The translations under genes and the position numbers were made by a program. Of a DNA stretch of 64,000 nucleotides, positions 10,275 through 21,222 are shown one piece after another. Position 1 is the stretch's first letter. The number at the start of each line of letters is the position of its first letter. The stretch covers positions 15,222,501-15,286,500 of the forward strand of contig OX291557.1 in the NCBI GenBank assembly GCA_946406115.1, written 5' to 3'. Source of the stretch: Apoda limacodes. Lineage: Eukaryota > Arthropoda > Insecta > Lepidoptera > Limacodidae. The notes beneath the pieces are model-generated. The model made no database searches. It worked only from the letters and a program-made list of their open reading frames with translations, and was not told where the DNA came from.

Positions 10275-11040
10275 CAAATGAACTAACATGTCATACAATT
10301 ATATAGAATACGTGAAAACCAAGACAACTACCTCTTATCATTTTTAGATTTTTTATTGTATGAGGCTAACCTAATGGTCGTTAAACGACTCACTACAAGT
10401 TTTAAGTAACTTACACTTTCGCGGTTATATTCAACATTAAAAAATTCCCAATAACAGTAGCATCCATTGAGGGGATTTAAATTAATAAGAAAAAAAAAAC
10501 GCGGATTACAAAACAACTCCTTTCCAGAGGCTCCCCGATTTATCCTACGTTTAATTAACTTTGGGTAAAAGTTGAGAAACTACCTTTAAAGAGCAAATGA
10601 AGCGTGATGCCATTTCTAAACCGCTTAAACAACCTCCAATCAACGTTCGTCTCAAAACAGCCACCATCTACGTTTGTTTTTAAAAAAAAATTCTCGCGCC
10701 GCACTTAATTTTGTCTGTAGTCCGAATCCATGAATCAGGAGATAGATTACCTACATTTTACAATTAATTTTGTGTTGATGTTTAAGATTCGTAAGTTTAT
10801 AATTTAATATTTTACATTTGAGTCATTTGTACTTATATTTTGTTAGCTTTAAACCTTTCATAAAATAAATCATAACTTCGTCTCAGCTAATGTATCAAAT
10901 AACTGAACTTGTATATTTGAACGCGCCATTCTAATTTAAAGATTCATTTTGTTTAGGTGCATCTCCACGCTAATGCTTGAATAAAAATATTGCGTTACAA
11001 AATGTTAAGGCATAAATATTGTATCTATCGTCACAACCTT
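10275..11040 (+). repeat. Long dispersed repeat G, copy 1
   Basis: About 770 bp that aligns along most of its length, in the same orientation, with 63,147-63,862. Shared landmarks in order include 'ACGTGAAAACCAAGACAACT', 'GTTAAACGACTCACT', 'TTCTCGCGCC', 'CTACATTTTACAATTAATT', 'TTTGTTAGCTTTAAACCTTT' and 'AATGTTAAGGCATAA'. No frame is conserved between the copies. The class is unknown; a solo LTR or a non-autonomous transposon is possible. Confidence 0.8.
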
Positions 11041-11289
11041 AGCATGCAGATCAGTGTCGCAAACTTATTCCCCGTCGGAATTAATTCCTTGAAACTTGTT
11101 CAGAGAGTTTTTGCATAAAACTTTTTCAACAAAGGGCTCGGAACAAAGCTTGTATTAACTTTTATTTGTTTTAAAACTTATAAGCTGCTTTCTGGCAAAA
11201 TAAAGAGATTCGTCTTCTGATTTCTTTGCACTTCAAATTTGATATCAAACATTTAAAAAAGAGTAGTAATAGAATTATCTATTGTTTAG

Positions 11290-11515
11290 CAGTAGTCATC
11301 TTAGCAGAGAGAAGTCCACTGTTAAATTTAGGCCTTCCTTCATGTGTCGCTGCACCGGTTGCAGCTCTGAGATGCCCTCAATCTTCGGTTTCCTGCCACT
11401 AACCAGAACAGCGCTCCACTTTGTAGTAGTCTTATTCTTCTTCATCTAGGGTGCCTCATAAACTACTGAAGATTGGCAGTCAGTTCCAATATTTCTTGCT
11501 GTCCTTGGCAACACT
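11290..11515. repeat. Decayed lepidopteran-type repeat
   Basis: Contains 'AGAGAAGTCCACTGTTAAAT' and 'AGGCCTTCCTTC', which resembles a repeat I recall in many lepidopteran genomes ('GAAGTCCACTGCTGGACATA'). Highly diverged. Confidence 0.35.
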
Positions 11516-11525
11516 AAAAAAATAC

Positions 11526-11719
11526 TGTTAGAATTATCATATGTATATGTGGGTCCTACATAAAAGTTTTGTATAAATTACATTTTGTATAGTAATTTTG
11601 TTTGTTTTTTCAACTAAGGTTATTTATACAGTTCTGTATAGTATTCGGACCGGTGTCAAAGAATCCGGTGCCCCAAGTTCTGCTATCGACTGCAGCTACA
11701 CTAGATTACCTACTATACA
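11526..11719 (+). mobile_element. Candidate solo LTR
   Basis: A 194-bp segment begins TGTTAG and ends TACA, fitting the TG...CA ends of LTRs. It has a possible TATA motif (TTTATACA at about 11,622). It is followed after one base by a primer-binding-site-like sequence. No second LTR or gag/pol frame was found downstream, so only the left end would remain. Confidence 0.45.
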
Positions 11720-11720
11720 A

Positions 11721-11737
11721 TGGTGCCCAACATGAGG
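11721..11737 (+). promoter_or_regulatory. Candidate primer-binding site
   Basis: TGGTGCCCAACATGAGG lies one base beyond the putative LTR end. It starts TGG, complementary to the CCA tail of a tRNA, and resembles retroelement primer sites of the TGGTGCCCAAC type. The specific tRNA cannot be named from memory. Confidence 0.45.
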
Positions 11738-11739
11738 TA

Positions 11740-12370
11740 ATTTCGGAATGCAAATTACCATAAAGTGTATCCGTATTCTTATCCTAACAATTTATACAAG
11801 AAGGTCATTTAGCAAAAGCGAAAGTTTTTTTGTTAATTTTATTTGAGATTTATCCTCAAAAACTTGTTTTTACATATTCCGTGGTAAATCTCATGAGGAA
11901 GGAAAAAACATTTTACAATTTTACCAATATCAGATTTTCCTCGTCGTAGGAAAAAGCGAACCAAATTCACGTAAGGCTTCTTTCGGATATCTCATGAGAT
12001 TGGTTCTGTAACCAATGTCCGCTGATTTCAAATTCAGTCACGTCTCGTCTAAACCAAAGCAAACGGAACTATTTGAACAGTGGCGTCGAGACGAGGGTCA
12101 GCTTTAGGGAAAAATTAAACTAAAGGATTATCAGGGAGCTTATTGGGAACAGTCTCGAATATGCCAGACTTTGGAATCCGAGAGATAAATGTATGCAAGT
12201 AGGGTTTACCTCTCGAGATCCGTGAAAGTGCTTGCAAACATTTTTCTCTCGAATTCCAGACTCTAGCTCACGCAAGATTGTTTTCCATGAGCTCCTTTAA
12301 CTGTAACCCTGCTGTAGATTTGACATCAAATATATCAATTATAACACATATATTTCTAAGCCACAAAAAC
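11740..12370. other. No feature recognised
   Basis: Downstream of the candidate LTR no gag-like frame is visible; sequence is anonymous. Confidence 0.5.
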
Positions 12371-12374
12371 AAAT

Positions 12375-12659
12375 TCATACGTTGTACTACTATAAATGCG
12401 AAAATTAATTAATTAATTTGTTTGACCTTTTTTTACGCCGCAACGAAACATCCAATTAAGCCGAAATTTGACAGAGAGGCAGATAATGATATAGATTATT
12501 TTTTATCTCGAAAAATTCTCGCAGGAAAAGCTATTACTGAATTACACTGGGAAGAGCTGTAGTTTCATCTATAGCAAACTTAGTATAATCAAGGAATACC
12601 GTTAGAAATCCACGCTAACAACTCAATTGCACGCAGGTGCAGCCGCAGGCAAAAGCTAG
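12375..12659 (+). mobile_element. Helitron-like relic (family L)
   Basis: Ends in 'GGCAAAAG' plus CTAG (12,656-12,659) and T. The internal order ('AAATGCGAAAA', 'TCTCGCAGGAAAAG', 'CTATAGCAAACTT') matches the better preserved copy at 14,297-14,566. The 5' TC is not preceded by A, so the left edge is uncertain. Confidence 0.55.
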
Positions 12660-12991
12660 TATTATTATATAGGTCACCCACCACCAAATACAATTGCAAT
12701 GTAAGTATGACTGTCTTTTATGCGAGATGATTAAAAATTGCCATACAATTTAAATTGGGACTCTTTCCCTGTAATAATATAATTTAATTTGTATCAGTTT
12801 ATACAAATACTACTTACGTAGTTTTATTGTTAAGAATAACATTATTGAGCGTTGTGTTAATTCACTAAAACTTGTATTATTTCATGTACACATTTCTATG
12901 TTTTTTGAAATTAAAATTAAAAAAGAAATAACTGCAGAAATTAGGTATTTTATTTCATTACTTCGTTAACAGGTAAGTTAATCAAACTAAA

Positions 12992-13401
12992 AAACCGGCT
13001 AAGTGCATGCATTAAGTTAGGAATCCGTAGAAAGAGAACTATGGCGGATATCTAAGAAACTTGGGAACCGATTTTATCTACAACAGTTTTAGTTCGTAGT
13101 ATTTAAAAAGCCCTATCATCGGTTTTTCAGATCTAGATCACGCGATTTAAAAGAGGCACACACAATTTTTTTAACATTTTTTTAACTTGCAAAATATGAA
13201 TAGTTTTTTTAAGCACCTTAAATGCATCCTTAAGTCCTATCTTATGATACCCCACAACTTTGTACAATGTCATTAGAATTTACACAAACATGGCGGAATT
13301 ATAAACCTGTGACATACGGATGGACAGATGGACAGACGGACGGATGGATACGACGAATTTATAAGGATTCCCTTATCTGCCTTTTGACTTCGGAACCCTA
13401 A
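12992..13401 (+). repeat. Family F repeat, near full-length
   Basis: Starts with 'AAAAAACCGGCTAAGTGC' and ends 'CGGAACCCTAAAA', with 'GACAGACGGACGGATGG' near the right end. This is the frequent lepidopteran repeat whose opposite-strand form reads GGGTTCCGT...CACTTGGCCGGTTTT. No coding capacity; transposition class unclear to me. Confidence 0.7.
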
Positions 13402-13925
13402 AATATAAGGAATTTAATTATCAATAAAATGGACGCTATTAAGAAGCTGAAAACGATGCAGTAAAGCTGCTTTATATGCAAGTGTATTAAAAAAGAAAAT
13501 TATTCTTAATCCGACATCTCTGTAAAGGTAGCAGCGGACATAAGTTAGTAGGTATCGTATAGAACAAAAATCCATTGTTAAAACAATTCAAAGTTTTTAT
13601 TAAACTTTTTATTAGTTCAAAGCTCACAGAAACTTTTCCAAATACAAACGAGCAAAGCAAATTACTAAAGGAACATCTTTTGAATATCACTGAAGGCGGA
13701 AAATGTTAATATCAAATTGGATTTCTTGAATTAATTAGGTTTCTGAAAGTTTAGCAACAATTTCCATAAATATTGCTTTATTTTGAGAGGAATATTTTTA
13801 AAAGTACGCTTATAAGCAAAGCTAAGTTTAACATAAATCTTTCATTTTCTAAGTACTACTTACTACTAAAACTATAATAATACCTATATATCTATGTATA
13901 TATACAACTCCTAGTGATTTATAAA
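13402..13925. other. No feature recognised
   Basis: The minus-strand frame at 13,487-13,690 has no recognisable motif. Confidence 0.5.
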
Positions 13926-13929
13926 GTCC

Positions 13930-14195
13930 TAGTACATCAATCTCATAAACACACAAAATCTTCATTGACGTAATAAACACAATATAAATATACATACATA
14001 GTAATAATCTCTCTTCGTTTATGACTCCCTGAAGGTTAGAGTCTTAGAAGAAAATATATTATACATGCCATATCATCAATATAAATAAATACTTTCATAT
14101 CAAAGATGCAGTCAAAAGATTAACCTCGAGCCAGGACTTGAACCTGCGACTCTTACATTCCGTGCTCTACCACTGAGCTACCGAGGTACAAGTCT
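13930..14195 (-). mobile_element. tRNA-headed SINE (family S1), best-preserved head
   Basis: On the minus strand the head runs from about 14,192: 'CTCGGTAGCTCAGTGGTAGA' gives a D-arm with A box, and 'CAGGTTCAAGTCCTG' gives a closed T-arm with B box. The acceptor arms nearly pair (ACCTCGG with TCGAGGT, one mismatch). The anticodon arm does not fold properly, so this is a SINE promoter rather than a functional tRNA gene. The body contains 'CTTCAGGGAGTCATAAACGA' and 'GATTGATGTACTAGGACTTT' (minus strand) and recurs elsewhere in the window. Confidence 0.8.
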
Positions 14196-14296
14196 GACTG
14201 ATGAAAATCTCAAAGAGCGAATTCTATAATTTAGCTACGACACATTTATTTATAGGTATGTTTGCTAGGGATGAATGTTATTAATACTTAAGCAAA

Positions 14297-14566
14297 TCAC
14301 ACTAATATTATAAAGGCGAAAGTTTGTGAGTATATGTGTTTTTATGTTTGTTACCTCTTCACGCTCAAACGGATGGACAAATTTTGATGAAATTTTGTAT
14401 GGAGGTAGCTGACAGGATTAACACATAGGCTACTTTTTATACCGAAAAATTCAAAAGTTCCCGCAGGAAGAATTACAACCGAGCTGCAACAATAGCTTGC
14501 TATTTTGCTATTTCATTTGTATAATTAAGGAGTTCCACTTCGATAACCGAATTTAGCAAAAACTAG
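14297..14566 (+). mobile_element. Non-autonomous Helitron-like element (family L)
   Basis: 270 bp starting TC after A14296 and ending CTAG (14,563-14,566) before T14567. Its typical blocks 'ATATTATAAAGGCGAAAG', 'ACATAGGCTACTTTTTATAC' and 'GAGTTCCACTTCGATAACCG' recur in several relics in this window. Confidence 0.75.
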
Positions 14567-15099
14567 TATTATATAATTTGACTTTTAATTATTAAAATTA
14601 TTTCAGTGCTTTATTTGGGTTTCGCATAATTTTAGTTACAGCTTAAACGTAACTTATAAACTATAACATCAGCGTCTTAGTTGCTTATATTCGTGTAACA
14701 AAGATTTTTTTAGGCCAATCTGTCTTTATCCCTACTCGTATTTTCCTTTGAACTTTTTTTTAAACAGTAAATCTTACTGCACGGCACCATTACAACTCCA
14801 GCTATTCTTTCCAAAGTGTCGGGACGGCGCCACAGGTGTCGTGAAGTTGACTTAAATTCGATTTTCTGTTCTTCTTTCACTTTCTCATATAAAGTAATTC
14901 GTATAATTTAGAACATTTGCAAAACCAACTCTGTAACTTTGGCATTCACAGGATATCAAAAAACTTTTGGATACTGTTTATTTTGTCGTACAATAAACTA
15001 AATTGCAACATAACAGTGACAATATAGGAAGAGGAAACGGGCATTTTGATTATACCATAGTGCATTGAATGCATACGTATAAGATCTTTCTATTGATAA
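14567..15099. other. No feature recognised
   Basis: Anonymous AT-rich sequence. Confidence 0.5.
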
Positions 15100-15388
15100 T
15101 AACACAAGTCAACACGAATGTTTTGTGCCTGAGTTCTGTGTACCCAATTTTGATTTCTTATAACTTATTTATAAAAGAAATAATATTTTTATCTCATAAA
15201 GTTTGGTTATTAAAATTGGTAACCTCTAACATTTGGCAAAATCGTTTATTTTTATTCATAATCGCATAAAGCACAAATTAAAACTTTTTTGTATACATTG
15301 AGTTTTTGGTTATTTTTCAATGTAAAAATCAGACAATAGTTATTAAATAACAAACACAAAAAAAATATATTTTTGTTGTCTTATGTAA
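15100..15388 (+). mobile_element. Harbinger-like MITE, copy 1
   Basis: The element is 15,103-15,385 (283 bp). Its left end is CACAAGTCAACA; the right end is a decayed complement. It is flanked by TAA on both sides (15,100-15,102 and 15,386-15,388), fitting the 3-bp TWA duplication of PIF/Harbinger elements. A second copy lies in opposite orientation at 23,594-23,873. Open frames inside are not conserved between the copies. Confidence 0.7.
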
Positions 15389-15834
15389 TTAATGAATATG
15401 CAACTTATAGCCACTTCAGATGCGCATCAAACGCATTGTCTGCACATACTGAAGAGGTAGAGCTATACCTGCTATCAAGATTGTCCAGCGGCTGCCACTT
15501 AAAGTTTCTATTTTACCAATTGATCACGTAGTTAATAAAGGGGGGTGTTCAGATTGCAATGCTAGTCTTGAAGTTACAAAGACATACACAGATTTGGTGC
15601 ACGAACAAAGATTGGTCGCTATATGTAGCTATAAAGCTATATATGCAGTGTCTGTTGTGCAGCAAATTTTTAGCATAGAGATAGTTCATTGTCCGGATAC
15701 AAGATTTTTAGACCCGAAAGTTACCACAATAATAGGTACCTAGTAACACACTAGTACTAGTACCTAATTTTACACACTAGTAACACACAATTTTTATAAA
15801 GAGGAAAGTCGCTTGATAGCTAATGGCCAACCAT
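15389..15834. other. No feature recognised
   Basis: Small local duplications of 'CACACTAGTA' around 15,752-15,792 only. Confidence 0.5.
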
Positions 15835-15962
15835 GTATAAATCACGCCAAGTAAGTTGAACCTGCGCAGTAACACATTTGTGGTTCGTTAGTACATGTGT
15901 CCGTACTGTACCTGCGCAGACGGCCGCCATTTTAGTTTAACTTACGTGGCGCAAACTTATAC
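15835..15962. mobile_element. Small inverted-repeat element (MITE-like)
   Basis: The two ends are imperfect inverted repeats of about 27 bp: GTATAAATCACGCCAAGTAA on the left and the complement of GTATAAGTTTGCGCCACGTA on the right. The interior repeats CCTGCGCAG in direct orientation. No clear target duplication. Confidence 0.55.
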
Positions 15963-17030
15963 CTATTTAAAACTTTATAAGAATCGGCTATAGATTTTAA
16001 TACAGTATTAAATACTGAAAAATAGCGAATTACTGCTTTCTACTACTTAATTCTACTTTTCATTATTTAGTACCTTATTTTAAATATAAGTTTTGTTAAA
16101 TAACAGCCATTTTCGAAATGGAAAAGTGTAATTAAACCCTTTGAACTAACTATTTATTTACCAACATGGCATGCGGTGTCAGAGCATAAAAAGCGATTTT
16201 GAAATTAGAGTAAATAAGCAAACCTGTGCCATTCCCCAAATCCTCATGCACCGATTTCTCCTGTTCAATTCAGAGGGAAGTTGCTGGCCAGCACTATGAG
16301 TAATTAAATCACACAGTAGTCAAAATATAATTCAAGCACATATAAGAGAATGCGGCTGATGCGTGGTATTTACAAAATCAATTTATAACAAAAATGCGAA
16401 AAGGCGTGCGTTCACAGCGTACGGAAGGTTCATGTAACGAACATTATGGTTTTTAATTTTTTTTAATTAGTGTGTGTGTAGTAATATAGTCAATTGTGTC
16501 GTTGAATTCTACCACTAAAAATGTAATTTAAAGGAAATTAATCAATTTTGCAGTTAATAAAAAAATTATGAAACTAAAATCGACGAGACTTTTCAGATTC
16601 AAAATGATATATAAAAACACTTAATACTCAATAACCACTTATTTAAAAACTAATTTTTAGAAACTTAAGGGATTAAACTATTTTAGGAAATTTATTAAAA
16701 ACACAATATACCTATCTAATTTTTCACTTTGTTTCACGTGTGTACAGGCCTTCGCCAATTTCCATTTATAAATTAAGAATACTCATACGATTATGACCCT
16801 AACATCAATTTATTTTATTAAATGGCATTATGTACCTACAACCTAGACGCAGCGTTATTTGTCGTAAATAATAAACGGAGTTTAGGTTCACATTTAACAC
16901 GGAGCTCAGTGAACGTGTATTGAACAGATAAGATTGATAAAATAATCCTGAAGAGGTATTTTAAAAGGAGAGTTCATATTTCTTTGATCATGATAGTAAA
17001 ATAGGTTTATGACACATATATATGTCTAAT
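15963..17030. other. No feature recognised
   Basis: Anonymous AT-rich sequence. Confidence 0.5.
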
Positions 17031-17036
17031 CGAATC

Positions 17037-17300
17037 GAAGTGAAAACTTCTTTAGCGACGTTGTGCACTTTTTTTGGTATGGGTAAAAAATGATAAACTC
17101 GCGTCAGGTCACGTGTCCTGATCGTGAAAATGCGTAAGACGGATGGAGAGTAGCTAGCTGGCGTGGCGTAGGAGAGGGAGTATCCCCCTCTCTTTCTACG
17201 GCGCGGCGAAAATGTATGCCTGCGCCTGCTGTTTCGTTTAGGCGGCGCAGGGCGCTTGCGCGAATGGTCGTGTGTGTGTATGTTACAGCGTGCTACGCGC
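17037..17300 (+). repeat. Repeat family E, copy 1
   Basis: Begins GAAGTGAAAACTTCTTTAGC and continues with 'GTTGTGCACTTTTTT' and 'CGCGTCAGGTCACGTG'. Matches starts at 33,680, 33,972 and 34,412. The downstream part (17,150-17,300) is GC-rich with 'GCGCCTGCTG' and 'GGCGGCGCAGGGCGC' and may be specific to this copy. Confidence 0.6.
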
Positions 17301-17302
17301 AT

Positions 17303-17680
17303 CCATGGATGGTGACAGCTGATGGCTCTTTTGTAACGTAATTAAATAAAACGCTGGTGAATTGGAGTAAAAAAAGGCTACTTCTTGTGTTTGACCTAGG
17401 CCCTGCCGGACACTAGCTATTGGGATTCTTTATTACATTCTATTACCTTCTTGATTTTTGATTTACCTTATGTTCACCGGCTACCTAATAAAAACCTACA
17501 GGCCGAACACTAGGTACTAACCTACCAGTTGCCTCGTTACACTATTTAAGAGAAGATTTTTTTAGACAAAAACAAAAATAGGGTAACTCAATACCAGTGC
17601 TCACAAAAGATAAATACCCAAGCTTAGTAAAAGTGATGGTGTCGTTAAACGCGACATAAACGGAACAGCACAGAACGGCA
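17303..17680. other. No feature recognised
   Basis: Anonymous sequence. Confidence 0.5.
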
Positions 17681-17684
17681 CATT

Positions 17685-17733
17685 AAAGTGCGAAGTCATT
17701 AACTACAAGGACTTGTTAATGACTTTGCACTTT
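17685..17733. repeat. 19-bp inverted repeat, 11-nt loop
   Basis: The left arm 17,685-17,703 (AAAGTGCGAAGTCATTAAC) pairs with 17,715-17,733. The only deviation is one position that becomes a G-U pair in RNA. The 49-nt hairpin is compact for an insect miRNA precursor; a palindromic MITE remnant is equally possible. Confidence 0.8.
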
Positions 17734-17739
17734 TATGGA

Positions 17740-18130
17740 GGATCAATTAACGAGAGTAAACTCATCAGAAACTTATTGAATTTATAAACCTGATAGTGTC
17801 TCAAAACAACTTTGTATGTGTTTACTTCCGAGTAATTGAAAGGAGTAATAAAAGTTGCTATTGTTATCACAAAAGAAGTGAAGTGGAACATATTTATGGC
17901 TGTTATTTTTGCTTTGTTCATTGACACATTATAAAACAATAGTAAGTTTATAATCACAATTATTGCCAGCTGGATTTATTTTCTTTCCTTTTATTGATTG
18001 AAAACACTATTGTTGCTAATATTATGCGCAATAAGAACTAACATGTACGATAATTTCTGATAAACTTATGTTATACATTTCTACTATAAGAACCTATATC
18101 TACTTATATTATAAATTTTAAACTTTTTAA
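17740..18130. other. No feature recognised
   Basis: The 74-codon minus-strand frame nearby is unremarkable. Confidence 0.5.
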
Positions 18131-18133
18131 GTT

Positions 18134-18596
18134 TGTTTGTTTTTAGGGTTTCGTTCCTCAAAAGGGAAAAAAACGGAACCCTTATAGGTTCACTTTGTTG
18201 TCCGTCCGACCGTCCGTCCAGTCATCCGTCTGTCAAAACCCTTTTTCTCAGGAACACGTGGAAGTATCAAGCTAAAATTAATATCAAATACTCAGGTCTA
18301 CTATCCCTTCGAGCTGTGAAAAAATTTCACAGACAGAAAAAACAGAAAAAACTTCTAAGCCAACGCAATCAAAAGCTACAGTCCTTTATGTCCCAAATTT
18401 CCGCAAATTTATGAAACTCGTAAGGGAATTAAAACTTTAGGGTACTTCCCGTGAACTCAAAATCCTGAAATTTAGTACTAAGCAACGTCTTATAGTACAG
18501 ATAAAGGAAAAATTGCGAAAACCGTAAATTTTTATTTACATCATAAAATGAACCCTCGGTCCGTGAGCCAGACTCGCACTTGGCCGGTTTTTTTTA
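18134..18596 (+). repeat. Family F repeat, full-length
   Basis: Starts 'GTTTTTAGGGTTTCGTTCC' and ends 'GACTCGCACTTGGCCGG' plus a T run, the two termini typical of this lepidopteran repeat. The 93-codon frame at 18,133-18,414 is a chance frame across the repeat. Confidence 0.7.
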
Positions 18597-18639
18597 GCTA
18601 TTAACGCCGCTACGGAGAATTTAGTTGAGCTGAAATTGG

Positions 18640-18852
18640 CGCAAATATCGTTGAAGAAAAGAGACGGAGATTGAGAAGAACATAGACTACTATGTATCCT
18701 GGAAAATTCAAAAGTCGAAACGAATTTAATTTGAACGAACTATAGCAAAAGCTTGCTATAGCAAACTTCTTAAGTAGGTATAATCAAGGAATTGTCGTAG
18801 GATTCCCACGCCGAGGACCAAAAGGGCAGGGGGAACCAATGGTAAAAGCTAG
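18640..18852 (+). mobile_element. Helitron-like relic (family L)
   Basis: Shares 'CCTGGAAAATTCAAAAGT', 'CTATAGCAAACTTC' and the terminal 'GGTAAAAG' plus CTAG (18,849-18,852) followed by T. The left end is lost. Confidence 0.5.
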
Positions 18853-19139
18853 TATCTAAATAATATAAATAAAAAGAAAGATCGTTCCTGGCATGGTCGA
18901 AGCAGCATGTAAGTGTGCCGAAATATCGGAAATAAAATAAAACGCATCGTGGTAAGTCCCGTCAGTACAATAGTTAATTATTAGTTATAATTATTTTTTT
19001 TTAATTTTAATTCAATATTAGATCAAAGAGTACTACAACTGGACACCGACTTTATTATTCGGTGTGTGTTTCCTATATGGTTGTAAATTTTATCTACTTA
19101 TATGGATATATTTTTTTAAAATTTTAATCCAAAATCTAC

Positions 19140-19290
19140 AGCTATACAGGCGGCCTACATTGAAGAATTTTATTATAAACGATGCAAAGACGGCGTAATT
19201 CTACGGATGTGAAATACGGGCGGAAGAACAGACATGACGAAACTTCACAAGGGGTTCGTAATTGCTATTCGGCTACGAAACCCTGAAACC
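19140..19290 (+). repeat. Family F repeat fragment
   Basis: Carries 'GATGTGAAATACGGGCGG' and 'GGCTACGAAACCCTGAAAC', equivalent to the right part of the 12,992 copy. Confidence 0.5.
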
Positions 19291-19419
19291 CTTAAAAGAA
19301 ATGTATTTTCGTAGGATACATATGATAGAGATTTCTTCCAAGAAATCTTTGAAAAAGTTTCATCTTTTACTTTTCTAAAAATAAAGATTATATTTATTAT
19401 TTAACCAAACATATGGCCT

Positions 19420-19595
19420 GCGTGATGAATTTTTCTCCTAAGACTTTTCGAAGAATTTTTCTCTAACCATCAGGGAGTGAGTCCTCTCAACGAAGATATA
19501 TGGTTTCCGCTTCGAGTATTTTTATGTACGCATATTTAATATTATCCCTTAATTATGTGAAGAGCTGGGTTTATAAGATTAATGTACTAGAAATG
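19420..19595 (+). mobile_element. SINE family S1 body, headless
   Basis: Plus-strand match to the body of the 13,930-14,195 SINE ('CATCAGGGAGTGAGTCCT', 'AAGATTAATGTACTAG'). No tRNA head is preserved. Confidence 0.5.
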
Positions 19596-19599
19596 TATA

Positions 19600-20060
19600 A
19601 GTTACACTGGCACTGAGTTGGAAATGTACGGAACGGTTTTATTTAATAATAAACTTTCAGACAACATATAAATTATTTGCTCGATTACTTATTCGAATTT
19701 AATTTTGCTTAGCAGATTGTGTCACTGCTCATTATAGAGTTGATATGTCATGCAGGCATGCGACTGCCCGTATTCACGTTTGGCCTATTCTATACGAACA
19801 GTGACAAAGTGGGGAATAATGACCGTTTGTTAGCCGTAACGACCTCCTCGTATTGGAGCGCTTGGCTCGTTTACGTGATATGTAAGTTATACATTTCTAA
19901 ATAACTATTTCATAAATTCTACGCTACTTCATTCTGTTTTTTGTAATTTTATTTAAATCATCGATTAGGTTATAACACTTTTGTAATTTTATTTACTTTA
20001 AATAGCTAGCTTATTGTGACTAAATAACACACTATTACGAACTAATAAAAATCCAAAGGT
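19600..20060. other. No feature recognised
   Basis: Anonymous sequence with short frames only. Confidence 0.5.
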
Positions 20061-20063
20061 CCT

Positions 20064-20716
20064 TTTAAGGGTTCCGTACCCAAAGGGTAATTAGCGGAAC
20101 CCCATTACTAAGACTTCGCTGTCCGTCCGTCCGTATGTCACCAGGCTGTATCTCATGAACCGTGATAGTTAGACTGAAAGTTAGGTTTGAAATTTTTACA
20201 GAAGATGTATTTCTGTTGCCGCTATAACAACAAATACTAAAAAACACAATAAAATAAATATTTAAGCGGGATCCCATACAACAAATGTGATTTTTTTGCT
20301 CGATATTGATAACGGCACACAGAAAAAAAAGGATAACAAAACTAGTTTAGCTATTCGAAATTGACTTAGTCATAACCAAACTTTTGTTATAATTAAACAA
20401 CTGATAAGCTGCACATAACTTAACACTTTATCTACTCTTAGCAATTTAGTTTAGCAATCCCCCAGTTATGTTACCAGTAGGTAAAATTTGGGTTACTTTC
20501 AGCTAATATTTTTTTCAGTGTAGACGCTTAAAATATTCACAGAATATTTAGTTATATAATTACTTTAAAAACGAATAATTAAATTAAAATGAAACAAATA
20601 TTTAAAGAGCTCCTATACAAAAAAATCGTAATTTTTTTTTTTTTTGCTGTTTTTATAGATAATTCTACGGAACCTTTCATGCGCGAGTCCTACTCGCACT
20701 TGGCCGATTTTTAAAT
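20064..20716 (+). repeat. Composite of two family F pieces around a small MITE
   Basis: The first piece (20,064-20,318) begins 'GGGTTCCGTACCC'. The second (about 20,521-20,716) ends 'GACCTACTCGCAC'-like sequence plus 'TTGGCCG'. Both contain a parallel 'AAATATTTAA' block, so they are separate copies rather than one split copy. Between them lies about 200 bp ending 'TTTTTTTCAGTGTA', also the right end of the segment at 49,330-49,475. Confidence 0.55.
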
Positions 20717-20719
20717 ACA

Positions 20720-21220
20720 ATACCCTATATTAAGATTAAAACTATAAGAATACGATTTCTTAAACATATTATTTTCTAAACTGTACAGACATTGTGAAAG
20801 AAATAACGTTTATTATTTGAAAATCGTTAGCGTCAAATTAAAAAGAATAGGTATTAAAGCTTGAATTTATAAGTAAATTTTTCTCTAGTGTTCTATATCT
20901 TAACCACTCTGGACCTTACCACCGATGTTTTTCATAAAAGACTCTCACAGAACAACCTCTTCAAGCTAAACCTGCCGGATTACAGCTTCCTTGCAAATGA
21001 ATTCTTTTGTTTTACGAATTTCTTTTACTCTGTTACTGACAAATGACTTCCACTCTGCTTATCTTTGTAGTTCCCAGCTGAAGGAGAAAAGTTTCAATCA
21101 AGTCCCGAGTTATTGCCTTCCTTTGTCGCTTGCACTAGATATTGAAAGTAGTCTTCAACGTCAAGGTATTCGTCGTCGTGAATTTCACGAAATTATACCG
21201 AAAATTATAACCAATTCTTA
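20720..21220. other. No feature recognised
   Basis: The 76-codon frame at 20,991-21,221 has no family signature. Confidence 0.5.
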
Positions 21221-21222
21221 GG

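Noticed and set aside
14109..14195. Functional tRNA gene on the minus strand
   Set aside because: The anticodon stem does not pair, and the sequence continues into a SINE body shared with other copies.
16988..17302. Arginine-rich 104-residue minus-strand ORF
   Set aside because: It runs through repeat family E and GC-rich sequence; composition alone explains the arginines and no motif is present.
18133..18414. 93-codon ORF with basic residues
   Set aside because: It lies inside a full-length family F repeat and is not conserved in other copies.
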